From Corynebacterium simulans (GTDB lineage Bacteria > Actinomycetota > Actinomycetes > Mycobacteriales > Mycobacteriaceae), in contig NZ_CP014634.1 in NCBI RefSeq assembly GCF_001586215.1, positions 186,001 to 250,000 of the forward strand: 64,000 nucleotides of DNA, given 5' to 3'. This document shows positions 26,634 to 34,923 of the stretch, piece after piece. Numbering within the stretch: position 1 is the stretch's first letter; every line of letters starts with the position of its first letter. Made by a program: the position numbers and the translations under genes. The notes under the pieces are model-generated. The model saw only the letters and a program-made list of their open reading frames with translations. It was not told the origin of the DNA and did not search any database.

Positions 26634-27569
26634 ATGAATTCAACTTCCGCGAAAGCCACTGGGCCGCTAAGTCGCATCCTCGCGAGTGCGACGGTGGTCT
26701 ATGCGTGCTTGGCCGTTCTAGCTGCGATCTTGGTAACCTCCGCCATCCCGGCGCCTAGTGCATGGGCTGGTGACCTCGCCCAGGTGGTCAAAGACGACGA
26801 AGAATTCGCTCCGGCAGGCACCGAAGCAATCATCGACCATGGCCACGTGGACGTCGGCGCGCAGTTTACAGGCGAAGGCGCGCACTTCCTCGCGCGCGAC
26901 GATTCCGCAGCCACACCCGTATGGCGCGAGCTTGACGACGTCGTGTTCAAAGTAGGCGACGAAGCCCAACTCGCGCTCCCAGACGATGAGCAATTCGGCT
27001 TCGTCGGCGGCAATGCCGGCGAGAACGTCTGGGTCATCCCGCAGACAGAGCAAGCAGGCGTTCCCTGGGTGGGCTGGAATACCCAGGCACCCTCGCTTAT
27101 CGATGCCGCCGACCGCGGCGTGAACATGGAGTTCCTCGGTCACACCGGCCCGGGCGAGTTTTCGCTCTTCCTCCAAAATGGCGGCTTCGAAGCACCCCAG
27201 GTGCTCTGGTCCACCGCTAAGAACCAGCGCGAGGATTTCTGGGTAGACCTCAACACCCATACCCACGCCAACTGGGTTTTCACTGAGCCGGGCATCCACC
27301 AGGTGGGTATCCGCCTTAAGGGAAAGACCAAAAATGGAGAAGACTTCAGCACCGACGGCATTTTGACCTTCGCGGTTGGAGCAGAGACCGACGTGACTGA
27401 GGCCAACGCCACCGAGTGGGATCAAGAGGCTGCTCAAGAAGGCTCCTCTTCCTCCATCGCTGGATGGATTTGGGTATTGCTCGGAGCCGGCGCAGTCGTG
27501 CTTATTGTCTCGGCTTTCCTTCTTATCCTTGCAGCGCGCAAGAAAGGCAAGCATGCCGACCAAGACTAA
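26634..27569 (+). CDS. Membrane-anchored surface-repeat protein, one repeat
   Basis: The 311-residue protein has a long N-terminal signal (about 1-45, ending SAWA-GD) and one surface repeat. The repeat starts IDHGHVDVGAQF, has VWVIPQTEQAGVPWVGWNTQ in the middle and ends THTHANWVFTEPGIH. A C-terminal helix (about 278-300) with a KKGKHADQD tail anchors it. The linker is shorter than in the neighbouring anchored proteins. Its 3' end overlaps the ATPase start by 17 bp, which ties it to the transporter. It probably displays the repeat close to the membrane beside the solute-binding lipoprotein. Confidence 0.87.
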   Translation: MNSTSAKATGPLSRILASATVVYACLAVLAAILVTSAIPAPSAWAGDLAQVVKDDEEFAPAGTEAIIDHGHVDVGAQFTGEGAHFLARDDSAATPVWRELDDVVFKVGDEAQLALPDDEQFGFVGGNAGENVWVIPQTEQAGVPWVGWNTQAPSLIDAADRGVNMEFLGHTGPGEFSLFLQNGGFEAPQVLWSTAKNQREDFWVDLNTHTHANWVFTEPGIHQVGIRLKGKTKNGEDFSTDGILTFAVGAETDVTEANATEWDQEAAQEGSSSSIAGWIWVLLGAGAVVLIVSAFLLILAARKKGKHADQD

Positions 27570-28293
27570 GGAAGCACTGATAGATCTAGAACACGTGCGC
27601 GTGACCTTGAGCGGGCGCCGCGTTATCAACGATGCATCGCTGCGCGTATACCCTGGCGAATTCATCGGTCTTTTAGGCCCCAACGGCGCCGGCAAGACGA
27701 CGTTGATGCGCTCAATCCTGGGCTTGGTTCCTGCCAGCGGGCACATTCAGTGCGCGGCGTCGGTGGGTTATGTGCCACAGCGTCACGACGTAGAGTGGGA
27801 CTTTCCCATCAACGTCTATCAGGCGGCGTTGAACGGGCGCACGGGTTTGATTGGGTGGTTCCGCAGGCCCCGCGCCAAAGACCACGCGGCAACCAAGCGC
27901 GCGCTGGAGCTGACGAACCTCACGCACTTGGCAAAGCGGCCCATCGCTGAGCTTTCCGGTGGCCAACGCCAGCGCGTGCTCATCGCGCGCGCTTTAGCCA
28001 CAAATCCGCAGGTGCTCCTGCTTGATGAGCCTTTCACGGGTCTCGATGCCCCCAATACGGAGGCGTTGCTCTATCTTTTCGACGAGCTCTGTGCAGGTGG
28101 CACGAGCATCATCATGTCCACCCACAATCTGGCGGAGGCTGCGCACACGTGCCAGCGCTTGGTGCTATTCAATAAGGAAATCACTGCGGATGGCCCTGCT
28201 GAGCAAGTGCTTGGCGACGCCGCCGCCTGGACCGCCGCCTTCGGCGTCAGCACCGATTCCCCGCTCCTTTCCGCGATTGGGGTGGCCGCATGA
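27553..28293 (+). CDS. Anchored-repeat-type ABC transporter, ATP-binding subunit
   Basis: This is a ZnuC/MntB-like ATPase. Walker A is GPNGAGKTTL at about 39-48, the Q-loop is GYVPQRHDVEWDFPI, the signature is LSGGQRQRVLIARAL, Walker B is VLLLDEPFTGLD, and the switch is MSTHNL. The frame is open from 27505. ATG 27553 with AAAGG upstream gives the normal 246 aa and starts just before the conserved IDLEHVRVTL strand. It overlaps the repeat protein before it by 17 bp and the permease after it by 4 bp. Confidence 0.95.
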   Translation: MPTKTKEALIDLEHVRVTLSGRRVINDASLRVYPGEFIGLLGPNGAGKTTLMRSILGLVPASGHIQCAASVGYVPQRHDVEWDFPINVYQAALNGRTGLIGWFRRPRAKDHAATKRALELTNLTHLAKRPIAELSGGQRQRVLIARALATNPQVLLLDEPFTGLDAPNTEALLYLFDELCAGGTSIIMSTHNLAEAAHTCQRLVLFNKEITADGPAEQVLGDAAAWTAAFGVSTDSPLLSAIGVAA

Positions 28294-29156
28294 TCGAGGT
28301 CTCCCTGTTTGATTTCTTTAGCGATCTGGCTAACCCGCAGCTAGACTTCCTCGCTCGCGCGGTGGGTATCTCGATGCTGTCTGCGGTGGTCTGTGCCGTG
28401 GTGGGCTGCTACGTGGTGCTGCGCGGTATGGCTTTCATCGGCGATGCTGTCTCCCACGCGGTGTTCCCGGGCCTGGCGGTTGCTTTTGCCCTGCAGGGAT
28501 CCATCCTGCTGGGTGGGGCGGTTGCCGGCACGGTCGTAGCATTGCTCATCGCTTGCTTTTCGCAGCGCCGCAGCGTGCGCGCCGACTCCGTCATCGGAAT
28601 CTTCTTTGCGGCTTCCTTTGCCCTCGGCATGGTGATCATCTCTCGGACTGAGGGCTACACCGCATCGCTGACGAGCTTTCTCTTCGGCACCTTGACCGGC
28701 GTATCGAAAGCGGACCTCTACACCGCCGCTGCAGTCACCGTGATCATCGTGGGCCTCATCGCATTGCTTGGTCCACAACTTACGGCCAACTGCCTAGACA
28801 AGGAAACGGCACGCGCAATGGGCCTTCCCGTTTTCGCCCTCGACATCGTGCTCTACCTCTGCGTAACCGGCGCGGTGGTCATCTCGGTGGGAACCATCGG
28901 CAACATCCTGGTGCTGGCACTGCTTATCACTCCCGCGGCTACTGCCCGCCTGCTAACCAACTCACTGGGCACGATGATGCTCACCTCCAGTGCCATAGGC
29001 ATCTTCGCGAGCTTCACCGGCATCTACTTGGCGTGGGCCATCGACCTACCAGCGGGCGCCACCATCGTGCTCGTGCTTACCGCCCTCTTCCTAGTGGCAT
29101 GGGCAATCTCCCCGCTTCTTCAGAAGAAGACGTCCGAATCCAAGACCAACTCATAG
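28290..29156 (+). CDS. Anchored-repeat-type ABC transporter, permease subunit
   Basis: This is a 288-residue ZnuB/MntC-like permease with about eight hydrophobic segments. The family segments FIGDAVSHAVFPGLA, near residue 50, and GNILVLALLITPAATARLL, near 205, are visible. It starts within the ATPase stop (ATGA at 28290), as usual for such pairs. With the solute-binding lipoprotein and ATPase it makes a complete importer. The family is metal-transporting, but no substrate is shown by sequence. Confidence 0.95.
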   Translation: MIEVSLFDFFSDLANPQLDFLARAVGISMLSAVVCAVVGCYVVLRGMAFIGDAVSHAVFPGLAVAFALQGSILLGGAVAGTVVALLIACFSQRRSVRADSVIGIFFAASFALGMVIISRTEGYTASLTSFLFGTLTGVSKADLYTAAAVTVIIVGLIALLGPQLTANCLDKETARAMGLPVFALDIVLYLCVTGAVVISVGTIGNILVLALLITPAATARLLTNSLGTMMLTSSAIGIFASFTGIYLAWAIDLPAGATIVLVLTALFLVAWAISPLLQKKTSESKTNS

Positions 29157-29171
29157 AGAGGACTACCCCAC

Positions 29172-30527
29172 ATGATTTTCTCGCACTCCCGCGTACCACG
29201 CACCGTCGTCGCCCTCGGCGCTGCCACCTTCCTCGGCCTTTCCGCACCACAGGCTTTCGCGGAGGATACCTGCGCCGTGATGGATAGCTACCACATCGAA
29301 AAAGGCCACCAGGATGCCGCAGTGCGCGACGACGACGGCCCGCTGCGCTTTACCGTAGACGACGACAGCACCGGTGAGCACGTCGAGCGCGATTCCCGCG
29401 ATTTCGTCGTGGTAGTCGATGACAACATGACGGGCTCTCTCGACGAGCTAGGCTTCCCCGGCATTTCTGGCGATGCATGGCTGCTTCCCCAAGACCAAGA
29501 CCATGACCGCCCGTGGTTCGGTTTCTCGCTGCTGCACCTTTCGAACATGACTGAGGATGAAACCGCTCAGCTATCCATGGAGCTTCACGACGCACCTGAG
29601 GGCGGCCGCGTCCTCGCTTGGCAAACCGGCGACTTGAGCGACTCAGAGCTCAAACTCGATAGCGAAGACCCGAGCATGACATGGGATTACCCACGCTCCC
29701 ATACCCACGTCAATTTCGGCTTCACCCAGCCGGGCGCCTACGCCGTCACTTTTACCTTCACCCTCCCGGACGGCTCCGAGCACTCACTCGACGCCCCGTT
29801 CCTCGTGGGCAATTCAACCGATGATTCAGAGCTCTGTGAGCTCGATTGGGGCGGCAGCTCCGCAGGCAACTCTGGCCCAAAGAGCAAGGCTGGACAGTTG
29901 ACCACTGACATCAACGATACCGCAAAGGCCATCGGCACCCTCGACAAGGCCCTCGATAAGACCCTCGACGAGGCCGACAAGATGGTTGCCACGGAGGCGC
30001 CTAAAGCCAAGTCTGACAAGAGCAAGAACGAAAGCAAGAACAAGACCGAGCAAAAAGACAAAGACAAGGCCAAGGACAAGTCCAAGGCCAAGGACACCAC
30101 CAAGGCCCAAACCGAAAAGAAGGCTGCTAACCCGCAGCCACAATCGACGCCAGGCGGCACGGTTATGGGCAGCAAGCCAGCAGTCCGCTCGGCTAATACG
30201 GCAGGATCCACTAACACAGGAACCAAGTCAGCACCGTCGAAGTCCGAACAAAAGGAAACAGAGAAAAAGAAGAAGGCGTCGGCAAGCGCACACCGCCCCG
30301 GACGTGGAAATAGCCTTGCCACCGAAGACGGACAAGGCTATGTAGAAACGGATGCGCAAGAATTAAGCTATGGCGTCCCGATGCTCAACTTCTGGGCCGG
30401 CGTTCTCTCCGGTATCGGTGCATTCGCATTGCTTTTGGGCACCGGTTTGTTTATTTGGGCCCAGTTCTTCCGCAAGCCAAAGCGCAATCAGTCACAGGAA
30501 CTAGGCCAAACCCAGCAGATCCTTTAG
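29172..30527 (+). CDS. Membrane-anchored surface-repeat protein with long Lys-rich stalk
   Basis: The 451-residue protein has a signal peptide (about 1-31, ending AFA-ED) and one surface repeat (EKGHQDAAVRDDDG ... WLLPQDQDHDRPWFG ... SHTHVNFGFTQPGAY). A region rich in Lys, Ala, Thr and Ser of about 150 residues follows, starting with a possible coiled coil (TAKAIGTLDKALDKTL). A membrane helix (about 405-428) with a basic tail ends the protein. The stalk could span the cell wall. The gene is 15 bp after the permease. Its stop codon directly abuts the stop of the convergent esterase gene with no gap. Confidence 0.87.
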   Translation: MIFSHSRVPRTVVALGAATFLGLSAPQAFAEDTCAVMDSYHIEKGHQDAAVRDDDGPLRFTVDDDSTGEHVERDSRDFVVVVDDNMTGSLDELGFPGISGDAWLLPQDQDHDRPWFGFSLLHLSNMTEDETAQLSMELHDAPEGGRVLAWQTGDLSDSELKLDSEDPSMTWDYPRSHTHVNFGFTQPGAYAVTFTFTLPDGSEHSLDAPFLVGNSTDDSELCELDWGGSSAGNSGPKSKAGQLTTDINDTAKAIGTLDKALDKTLDEADKMVATEAPKAKSDKSKNESKNKTEQKDKDKAKDKSKAKDTTKAQTEKKAANPQPQSTPGGTVMGSKPAVRSANTAGSTNTGTKSAPSKSEQKETEKKKKASASAHRPGRGNSLATEDGQGYVETDAQELSYGVPMLNFWAGVLSGIGAFALLLGTGLFIWAQFFRKPKRNQSQELGQTQQIL

Positions 30528-31646
30528 TTACTTGCGCTTATCCGAAAGGAAGTTCCACACCTCGTTCGAGGTGTCCGGCTCGTACCACCAGGTGTGGTCG
30601 CCCTTGACCTTGAGGAGCTCAACGTTTTTCAGGCAGTTGTTAAAGCGCAGGCGCTCAGCCATTGGGCCGTTCTGCTCAGCCTGGAAAGTCATATCGCAAC
30701 GGTTGCGTTTGAGGTAGCCGCCAAGAACCTCACGAACCGGTAGGTAGCCGGCCTCATGGCGGATGCCGCCCTCGTACTGCATCATGCGGTCATTCACTCC
30801 GTGCATGAGGAGGGTGTGCATCGGGGCGTCAACGCAGTTCTGCTCGACCGGATTGTAGAAAGCGCCGGAGACGGTTGCCACAGCAGCGAAGGTCTCCTGC
30901 GCGTGGCAGCCCAGAACAGAAGTAAAGCCGCCGCCATTAGACATTCCCATCGCATAAACGCGGGAGCGGTCGACGCGGTAATCCTTGTCGACGTCGTCCA
31001 AGATGCGCTGAATGAAGCGAATATCCTCGCCGTCGTGAGTCTTTGCATACGGCGCAGCCTCCCAAGCGCGCTCGAAGCCCTCAGGGTAAACGATGATCGC
31101 TTCCTTAGCGGCGCCAGTATTTCCCATGCGGTTGTAGCTGGAGAAGTTCTCTGGGGAATCCTCCCAACCGCCGAAGCCGTAGAGTACCGGTGCTGCCACG
31201 TCCGGGTTGTAGTTGTTCGGGATCCGCAGCAGGTAGCGGCGAGTTTTGCCCTCGTGCTCCATGTTGATAGAACGCATCTGGCCATTTGAAATCGGCTGAA
31301 CTGGGTTCACGGTCGGGTCCGCTGGGACTACCGGCTCAGCTGGCGCGGCAGGATTATCATTTTCTGGCGGCAGCTGCGGCTGAGTTGCCAGCTCAGGCGA
31401 TACGGCCGGGGTCGATTCCTTAACACCTTCAGGAATCAGATGAGAGCCATCAGCCGTAGGAGCAGGTGCAGGTGTAGGTGCAGGTACCGGGGCTGGCGCA
31501 GGGGCCGGAACGGGTGCGGGAGCTGGTGCCGGAGCAGGCGCTTCCTGAGCGGCGGCGAAACCAGGCGCGCTGACGACGATGGCCGCGGCGGCGAGGGATA
31601 CCGCTGAACGTTTGAGCTTATTCATCCAGCTTTGCGGGCTAAGCAC
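30528..31646 (-). CDS. Secreted alpha/beta-hydrolase esterase (PHB depolymerase/feruloyl esterase-like)
   Basis: After a signal peptide (cleavage near AAA-QE) comes an Ala-Pro-Val repeat stretch of about 30 residues and a Pro-rich linker. The catalytic domain of about 250 residues has the nucleophile elbow GMSNGGG, a likely Asp in HGVNDRMM and the His in GDHTWW. This fits the LpqC/PHB-depolymerase family. AAGGAG lies 6 nt upstream of GTG 31646 (372 aa), so I prefer it over ATG 31625 or more distant starts. The Ala-Pro stretch probably crosses the cell wall. Natural substrate unknown. Confidence 0.87.
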   Translation of the reverse strand: MLSPQSWMNKLKRSAVSLAAAAIVVSAPGFAAAQEAPAPAPAPAPVPAPAPAPVPAPTPAPAPTADGSHLIPEGVKESTPAVSPELATQPQLPPENDNPAAPAEPVVPADPTVNPVQPISNGQMRSINMEHEGKTRRYLLRIPNNYNPDVAAPVLYGFGGWEDSPENFSSYNRMGNTGAAKEAIIVYPEGFERAWEAAPYAKTHDGEDIRFIQRILDDVDKDYRVDRSRVYAMGMSNGGGFTSVLGCHAQETFAAVATVSGAFYNPVEQNCVDAPMHTLLMHGVNDRMMQYEGGIRHEAGYLPVREVLGGYLKRNRCDMTFQAEQNGPMAERLRFNNCLKNVELLKVKGDHTWWYEPDTSNEVWNFLSDKRK

Positions 31647-31756
31647 CTGGGACTCCTTGGGTAGGGAAAAGATCACTGTTGACACAGTAATCACACTTTT
31701 CACACAGGCCTCATTCAACACACGGAATTCTGTCAATTTTCTCCAAGGAAGTAAGC

Positions 31757-32869
31757 TTGATTCTCATGCACGAGAACAGACCAGCCACCGCACCTGACTT
31801 TTTGCTCTCCCGAGCCACGGGATCGGTACGCACACAGGGTTCTCAACGCACCTTTACCGACGTCGAGAAAGCAATCGCCGCACTACGCGATAAGTCCGCG
31901 GAGATGATTGTTGGCGCGCTGCCTTTCAACACGGACGATCCAGCCGCACTCACCGAGCCTGCTTCCATCATTCGCGAGGACGGCCCGCTCGAACCGCCGG
32001 CCTACTATCGCCAGGGCACGCTCAACGCACGGGTTACCGGATTCGACCCGGAACCAGAAGAACACCTGCGCCGCGTCGACGCCGCAATTGCCACGATTCA
32101 AACCTCCAAGCTTGACAAGGTGGTCTTAGCGCGCGCCGTCGACCTCGAATTCACCGAAGCAGTCGATCCACGTCTCGTGGCCGCAAGGCTTATCGATATT
32201 TCCGCGAACCGTGACGGCTTCATCGCCGATCTCACCCCGGCTGGCCGCGAGGGCGCCACGCTGGTCGGCGCATCCCCCGAGGTACTGGTCAAGAAACAAG
32301 GCTCGACTGTCACCGCTTTCCCGCTAGCAGGCTCCGCGCCACGCCAAGCTGATAAAGCCCGCGACCATTTGGCTGGGCAAGACCTACTGCGTTCCGCGAA
32401 GGATCTCCACGAACACTCCTTTGTGGTCGATCACCTACGCCGCATCCTCAGCCCGCTGTGCACCACTCTCGACGCACCGAGCACCCCGGAACTGATCAAC
32501 ACCAATGAGATGTGGCACTTGGGCACGCCTATCGCCGGCACCTTGAAGGAACCCGAGCTAACCGCACTGGAGCTTGCCATGCTGGTTCACCCCACCCCGG
32601 CAATCTGTGGCACGCCCACCGAGGCCGCCCAAGCACTCATCGAAACCGCAGAAACCGATCGAGGCTTCTACGCGGGCACCGTGGGTTGGTGCGACAACAA
32701 CGGCGACGGCGAGTACATGGTCGCCATCCGTTGCGCCGAAGTAGCCGGCAACGGCCTTAGCGCCCGCGCCTGGGCCGGCGGCGGAATTGTCGAGTCTTCT
32801 AATTCGCAGGAAGAACTGGCTGAGACCACCGCAAAGCTACGCACCATTCTGCGGGCGTTGGGCCTTTAA
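31757..32869 (+). CDS. Isochorismate synthase (chorismate-binding enzyme)
   Basis: The 370-residue protein is a MenF/EntC/DhbC-type enzyme converting chorismate to isochorismate, a precursor of menaquinone or catechol siderophores. Conserved segments are LDKVVLARA, VGASPEVLVK, FPLAGSAPR, KDLHEHSFVVDHLR, LGTPIAGTL, HPTPAICGTP and GGGIVESSNSQEE. TTG 31757 has AAGGAA 6 nt upstream, whereas ATG 31766 is 15 nt away, so the TTG is plausible. No other menaquinone or siderophore gene is near, so the pathway is open. It is divergent from the esterase gene. Confidence 0.9.
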   Translation: MILMHENRPATAPDFLLSRATGSVRTQGSQRTFTDVEKAIAALRDKSAEMIVGALPFNTDDPAALTEPASIIREDGPLEPPAYYRQGTLNARVTGFDPEPEEHLRRVDAAIATIQTSKLDKVVLARAVDLEFTEAVDPRLVAARLIDISANRDGFIADLTPAGREGATLVGASPEVLVKKQGSTVTAFPLAGSAPRQADKARDHLAGQDLLRSAKDLHEHSFVVDHLRRILSPLCTTLDAPSTPELINTNEMWHLGTPIAGTLKEPELTALELAMLVHPTPAICGTPTEAAQALIETAETDRGFYAGTVGWCDNNGDGEYMVAIRCAEVAGNGLSARAWAGGGIVESSNSQEELAETTAKLRTILRALGL

Positions 32870-32936
32870 AACCACGTCCGCGTTGTGAGTAACGCTCCTC
32901 GAATTCTTCCCGGGTAGGCAACGAAGGCTTTAAGCT

Positions 32937-33746
32937 TTAAGCCTTTTCAATCGGGTTCTTAAGCGTGCCAAGTCCCGGAATCTCGATTTCAATCGTATCG
33001 CCAGGGAACATCGGCGCGGTACCTGCCGGAGATCCGGTTGTGATGACATCACCAGGCAGCAAAGTATAGGAGGCGGAAATTTCCTCGAGAATTCCGCCCA
33101 TCTTCACAATCATCTGGTCAGTGTTGGAGTCCTGCTTCTGCTCGCGTTTACCATCGTGAGTCAGGTAAGCATTGATCTTCTGATCATCCAGATTCAATGA
33201 GTCCAAGTCAGTTTCAATCCATGGACCCAGCGGGCAGAAGGTATCGATGCCCTTCGCACGCGCCCATTGACCATCCTTGAACTGCAGGTCACGGGAAGAG
33301 ACGTCATTGCAGATGACGTAACCCAAAACGTGATCCTTCCAGTTCTCAGCCTTGATATTCTTCGAAACCTTGGAGATCACAACGGCCAGCTCACCCTCGA
33401 ACTCCACCTTCGTGGCAAATTCTGGGATCTTGATTGGCACGTTCGGGCCGACGACTGCGGTGGAAGGCTTGATGAAGATTGTCGGCGGGAGGTGCTCGGC
33501 GGACTCTTTGAAGACCTCCGCGACATGGTCTGCATAATTACGGCCAAGCGCTACAACCTTGGTTGGCAGGGTCGGAGCTAGCAGGCGAACTTCGCTCAGC
33601 TTCCACTCGCGGCCAGTCGGTTCTGGGGTGGTAAATGGAGTACCGGCAATCTCCTTTGCCGTCAGTTCCTCGAGTGGGGCATCCTTTGGCCCGTCGATGA
33701 TGGCAAAGCAGATTCCTTCTGGGTGAGCTATTCGTCCTAAACGCAT
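32937..33746 (-). CDS. odx: Fumarylacetoacetate hydrolase family protein, probable oxaloacetate decarboxylase
   Basis: The 269-residue protein has the FAH fold. The metal-binding FEGELAVVI is near residue 120, with GYVICNDVSSRDLQ and TTGSPAGTAPMFPGD further on; KVVALGRNYADHV is the lid/active-site segment. In C. glutamicum the gene in this position (cg1458, odx), close to leuB and gltX, encodes a soluble Mn/Mg-dependent oxaloacetate decarboxylase. Name and activity are taken from that by context. Start is ATG 33746 (MRLGRIAHPEG). Another FAH-type hydrolase activity is the main alternative. Confidence 0.85.
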   Translation of the reverse strand: MRLGRIAHPEGICFAIIDGPKDAPLEELTAKEIAGTPFTTPEPTGREWKLSEVRLLAPTLPTKVVALGRNYADHVAEVFKESAEHLPPTIFIKPSTAVVGPNVPIKIPEFATKVEFEGELAVVISKVSKNIKAENWKDHVLGYVICNDVSSRDLQFKDGQWARAKGIDTFCPLGPWIETDLDSLNLDDQKINAYLTHDGKREQKQDSNTDQMIVKMGGILEEISASYTLLPGDVITTGSPAGTAPMFPGDTIEIEIPGLGTLKNPIEKA

Positions 33747-33794
33747 AACGGCCATGCTACCAATTTGCGTTCTTCACTCGTTAGCTAAGGGTGC

Positions 33795-33813
33795 GTGTGA
33801 ATTCTTTTCACAC
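33795..33813 (-). terminator. Weak hairpin after leuB (possible terminator)
   Basis: GTGTGAA (33795-33801) faces TTCACAC (33807-33813), 7 bp past the leuB stop. There is no T-tract on the minus strand, so termination is uncertain. Confidence 0.3.
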
Positions 33814-33819
33814 CCGAGC

Positions 33820-34836
33820 TTAGGCTAGCGCGGCCGCAATCCTGTCGCCAACTTCTGCGGTATGAATCGTTTCATTGCCCCGCTTGGCGACGTCGCCTTC
33901 CACAGCGGCTTCAATCCGCCCCGCGTTTGCATCGTCTCCGAGATGCCGCAGGAGCATCGCCGCCGACAAAATGGCCGCAGTTGGGTCGGCAACCCCCTTA
34001 CCCGCAATGTCCGGCGCCGAGCCATGCACCGGTTCAAACATGGAAGGATTCACGCCTGAGGCATCGATGTTTCCAGAGGCTGCGAGCCCGATACCGCCCG
34101 TGATGGCACCGGCCAAATCCGTGAGGATATCGCCGAAGAGGTTGTCTGTAACAATGACGTCATAGCGCGAAGGATCCGTCACCATAAAAATGGTCGCAGC
34201 ATCGATGTGCTGATAATCCACGGTTACTTCGGGATACTCCGCGGATAACTCGTCGACGGTGCGCTGCCACAGCCCACCCGCATTAACCAAGACGTTGGTC
34301 TTGTGTACCAGGGTCAAATGCTTGCGGCGGCACGCCGCCCGCTCAAATGCGTCACGCACTACGCGCTCGACACCAAAGCGGGTGTTTTGGGAAACCTCCG
34401 AAGCCACCTCATGTTTGGTGCCTTCCCGCAAAGTTCCACCGTTGCCACAATAGAGACCTTCGGTACCCTCGCGGACCACCACTAAGTCAACCTCCCCCGG
34501 GTTTGCCAAAGGCGAGGTTGCCGTGGGATGGAGCTTGGCAGGGCGCAGGTTGACGTGATGGTCAAGCTCGAAGCGCAGCTTTAACAGCAGGCCCCGCTCC
34601 AAGATACCGGGCGCAACCTTATCGGGCGCGCCGATGGCGCCAAGCAAAATCGCATCATGCTCACGCAATGATTCCAGGTCGGCAGCAGTGAGAAGCTCGC
34701 CATTGCGCAGGTAACGGCGGCTACCGAGGTCAAATTCGGTCACCTCGATATCGTCACGCACGGTACGCAATACCTTGAGCGCTTCCGCAGTGACCTCAGG
34801 CCCAATGCCGTCTCCACCAATAACCGCCAGTTTCAT
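33820..34836 (-). CDS. leuB: 3-isopropylmalate dehydrogenase
   Basis: LeuB oxidatively decarboxylates 3-isopropylmalate in leucine synthesis. Family segments are [16 protein letters not shown] at the start, [31 protein letters not shown] and the NAD/metal region [20 protein letters not shown]. The product has 338 residues, the short actinobacterial form. ATG 34836 is the natural start; an alternative 7 codons upstream would overlap the operator. It lies downstream of serA, with a perfect inverted repeat between them. Confidence 0.96.
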   Translation of the reverse strand: MKLAVIGGDGIGPEVTAEALKVLRTVRDDIEVTEFDLGSRRYLRNGELLTAADLESLREHDAILLGAIGAPDKVAPGILERGLLLKLRFELDHHVNLRPAKLHPTATSPLANPGEVDLVVVREGTEGLYCGNGGTLREGTKHEVASEVSQNTRFGVERVVRDAFERAACRRKHLTLVHKTNVLVNAGGLWQRTVDELSAEYPEVTVDYQHIDAATIFMVTDPSRYDVIVTDNLFGDILTDLAGAITGGIGLAASGNIDASGVNPSMFEPVHGSAPDIAGKGVADPTAAILSAAMLLRHLGDDANAGRIEAAVEGDVAKRGNETIHTAEVGDRIAAALA

Positions 34837-34850
34837 GATGCGGGATTCCT

Positions 34851-34873
34851 TTCTCACATAATGGATGTGAGAA
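34851..34873 (-). promoter_or_regulatory. Perfect 9-bp inverted repeat upstream of leuB, candidate LtbR operator
   Basis: TTCTCACAT (34851-34859) and ATGTGAGAA (34865-34873) are exact reverse complements around AATGG. It lies 15-37 bp before the leuB ATG. In C. glutamicum LtbR represses leuB, so this is a strong operator candidate. A match to the published motif was not checked. Confidence 0.65.
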
Positions 34874-34923
34874 TCAGGTTAGCAGACCCTTCAACGCTAT
34901 TTCTCGAATTTCCACCTCCCTCT

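Noticed and set aside
26718..27746. A 342-codon minus-strand open frame
   Set aside because: It lies antisense to a surface-repeat gene and the ATPase, both well supported.
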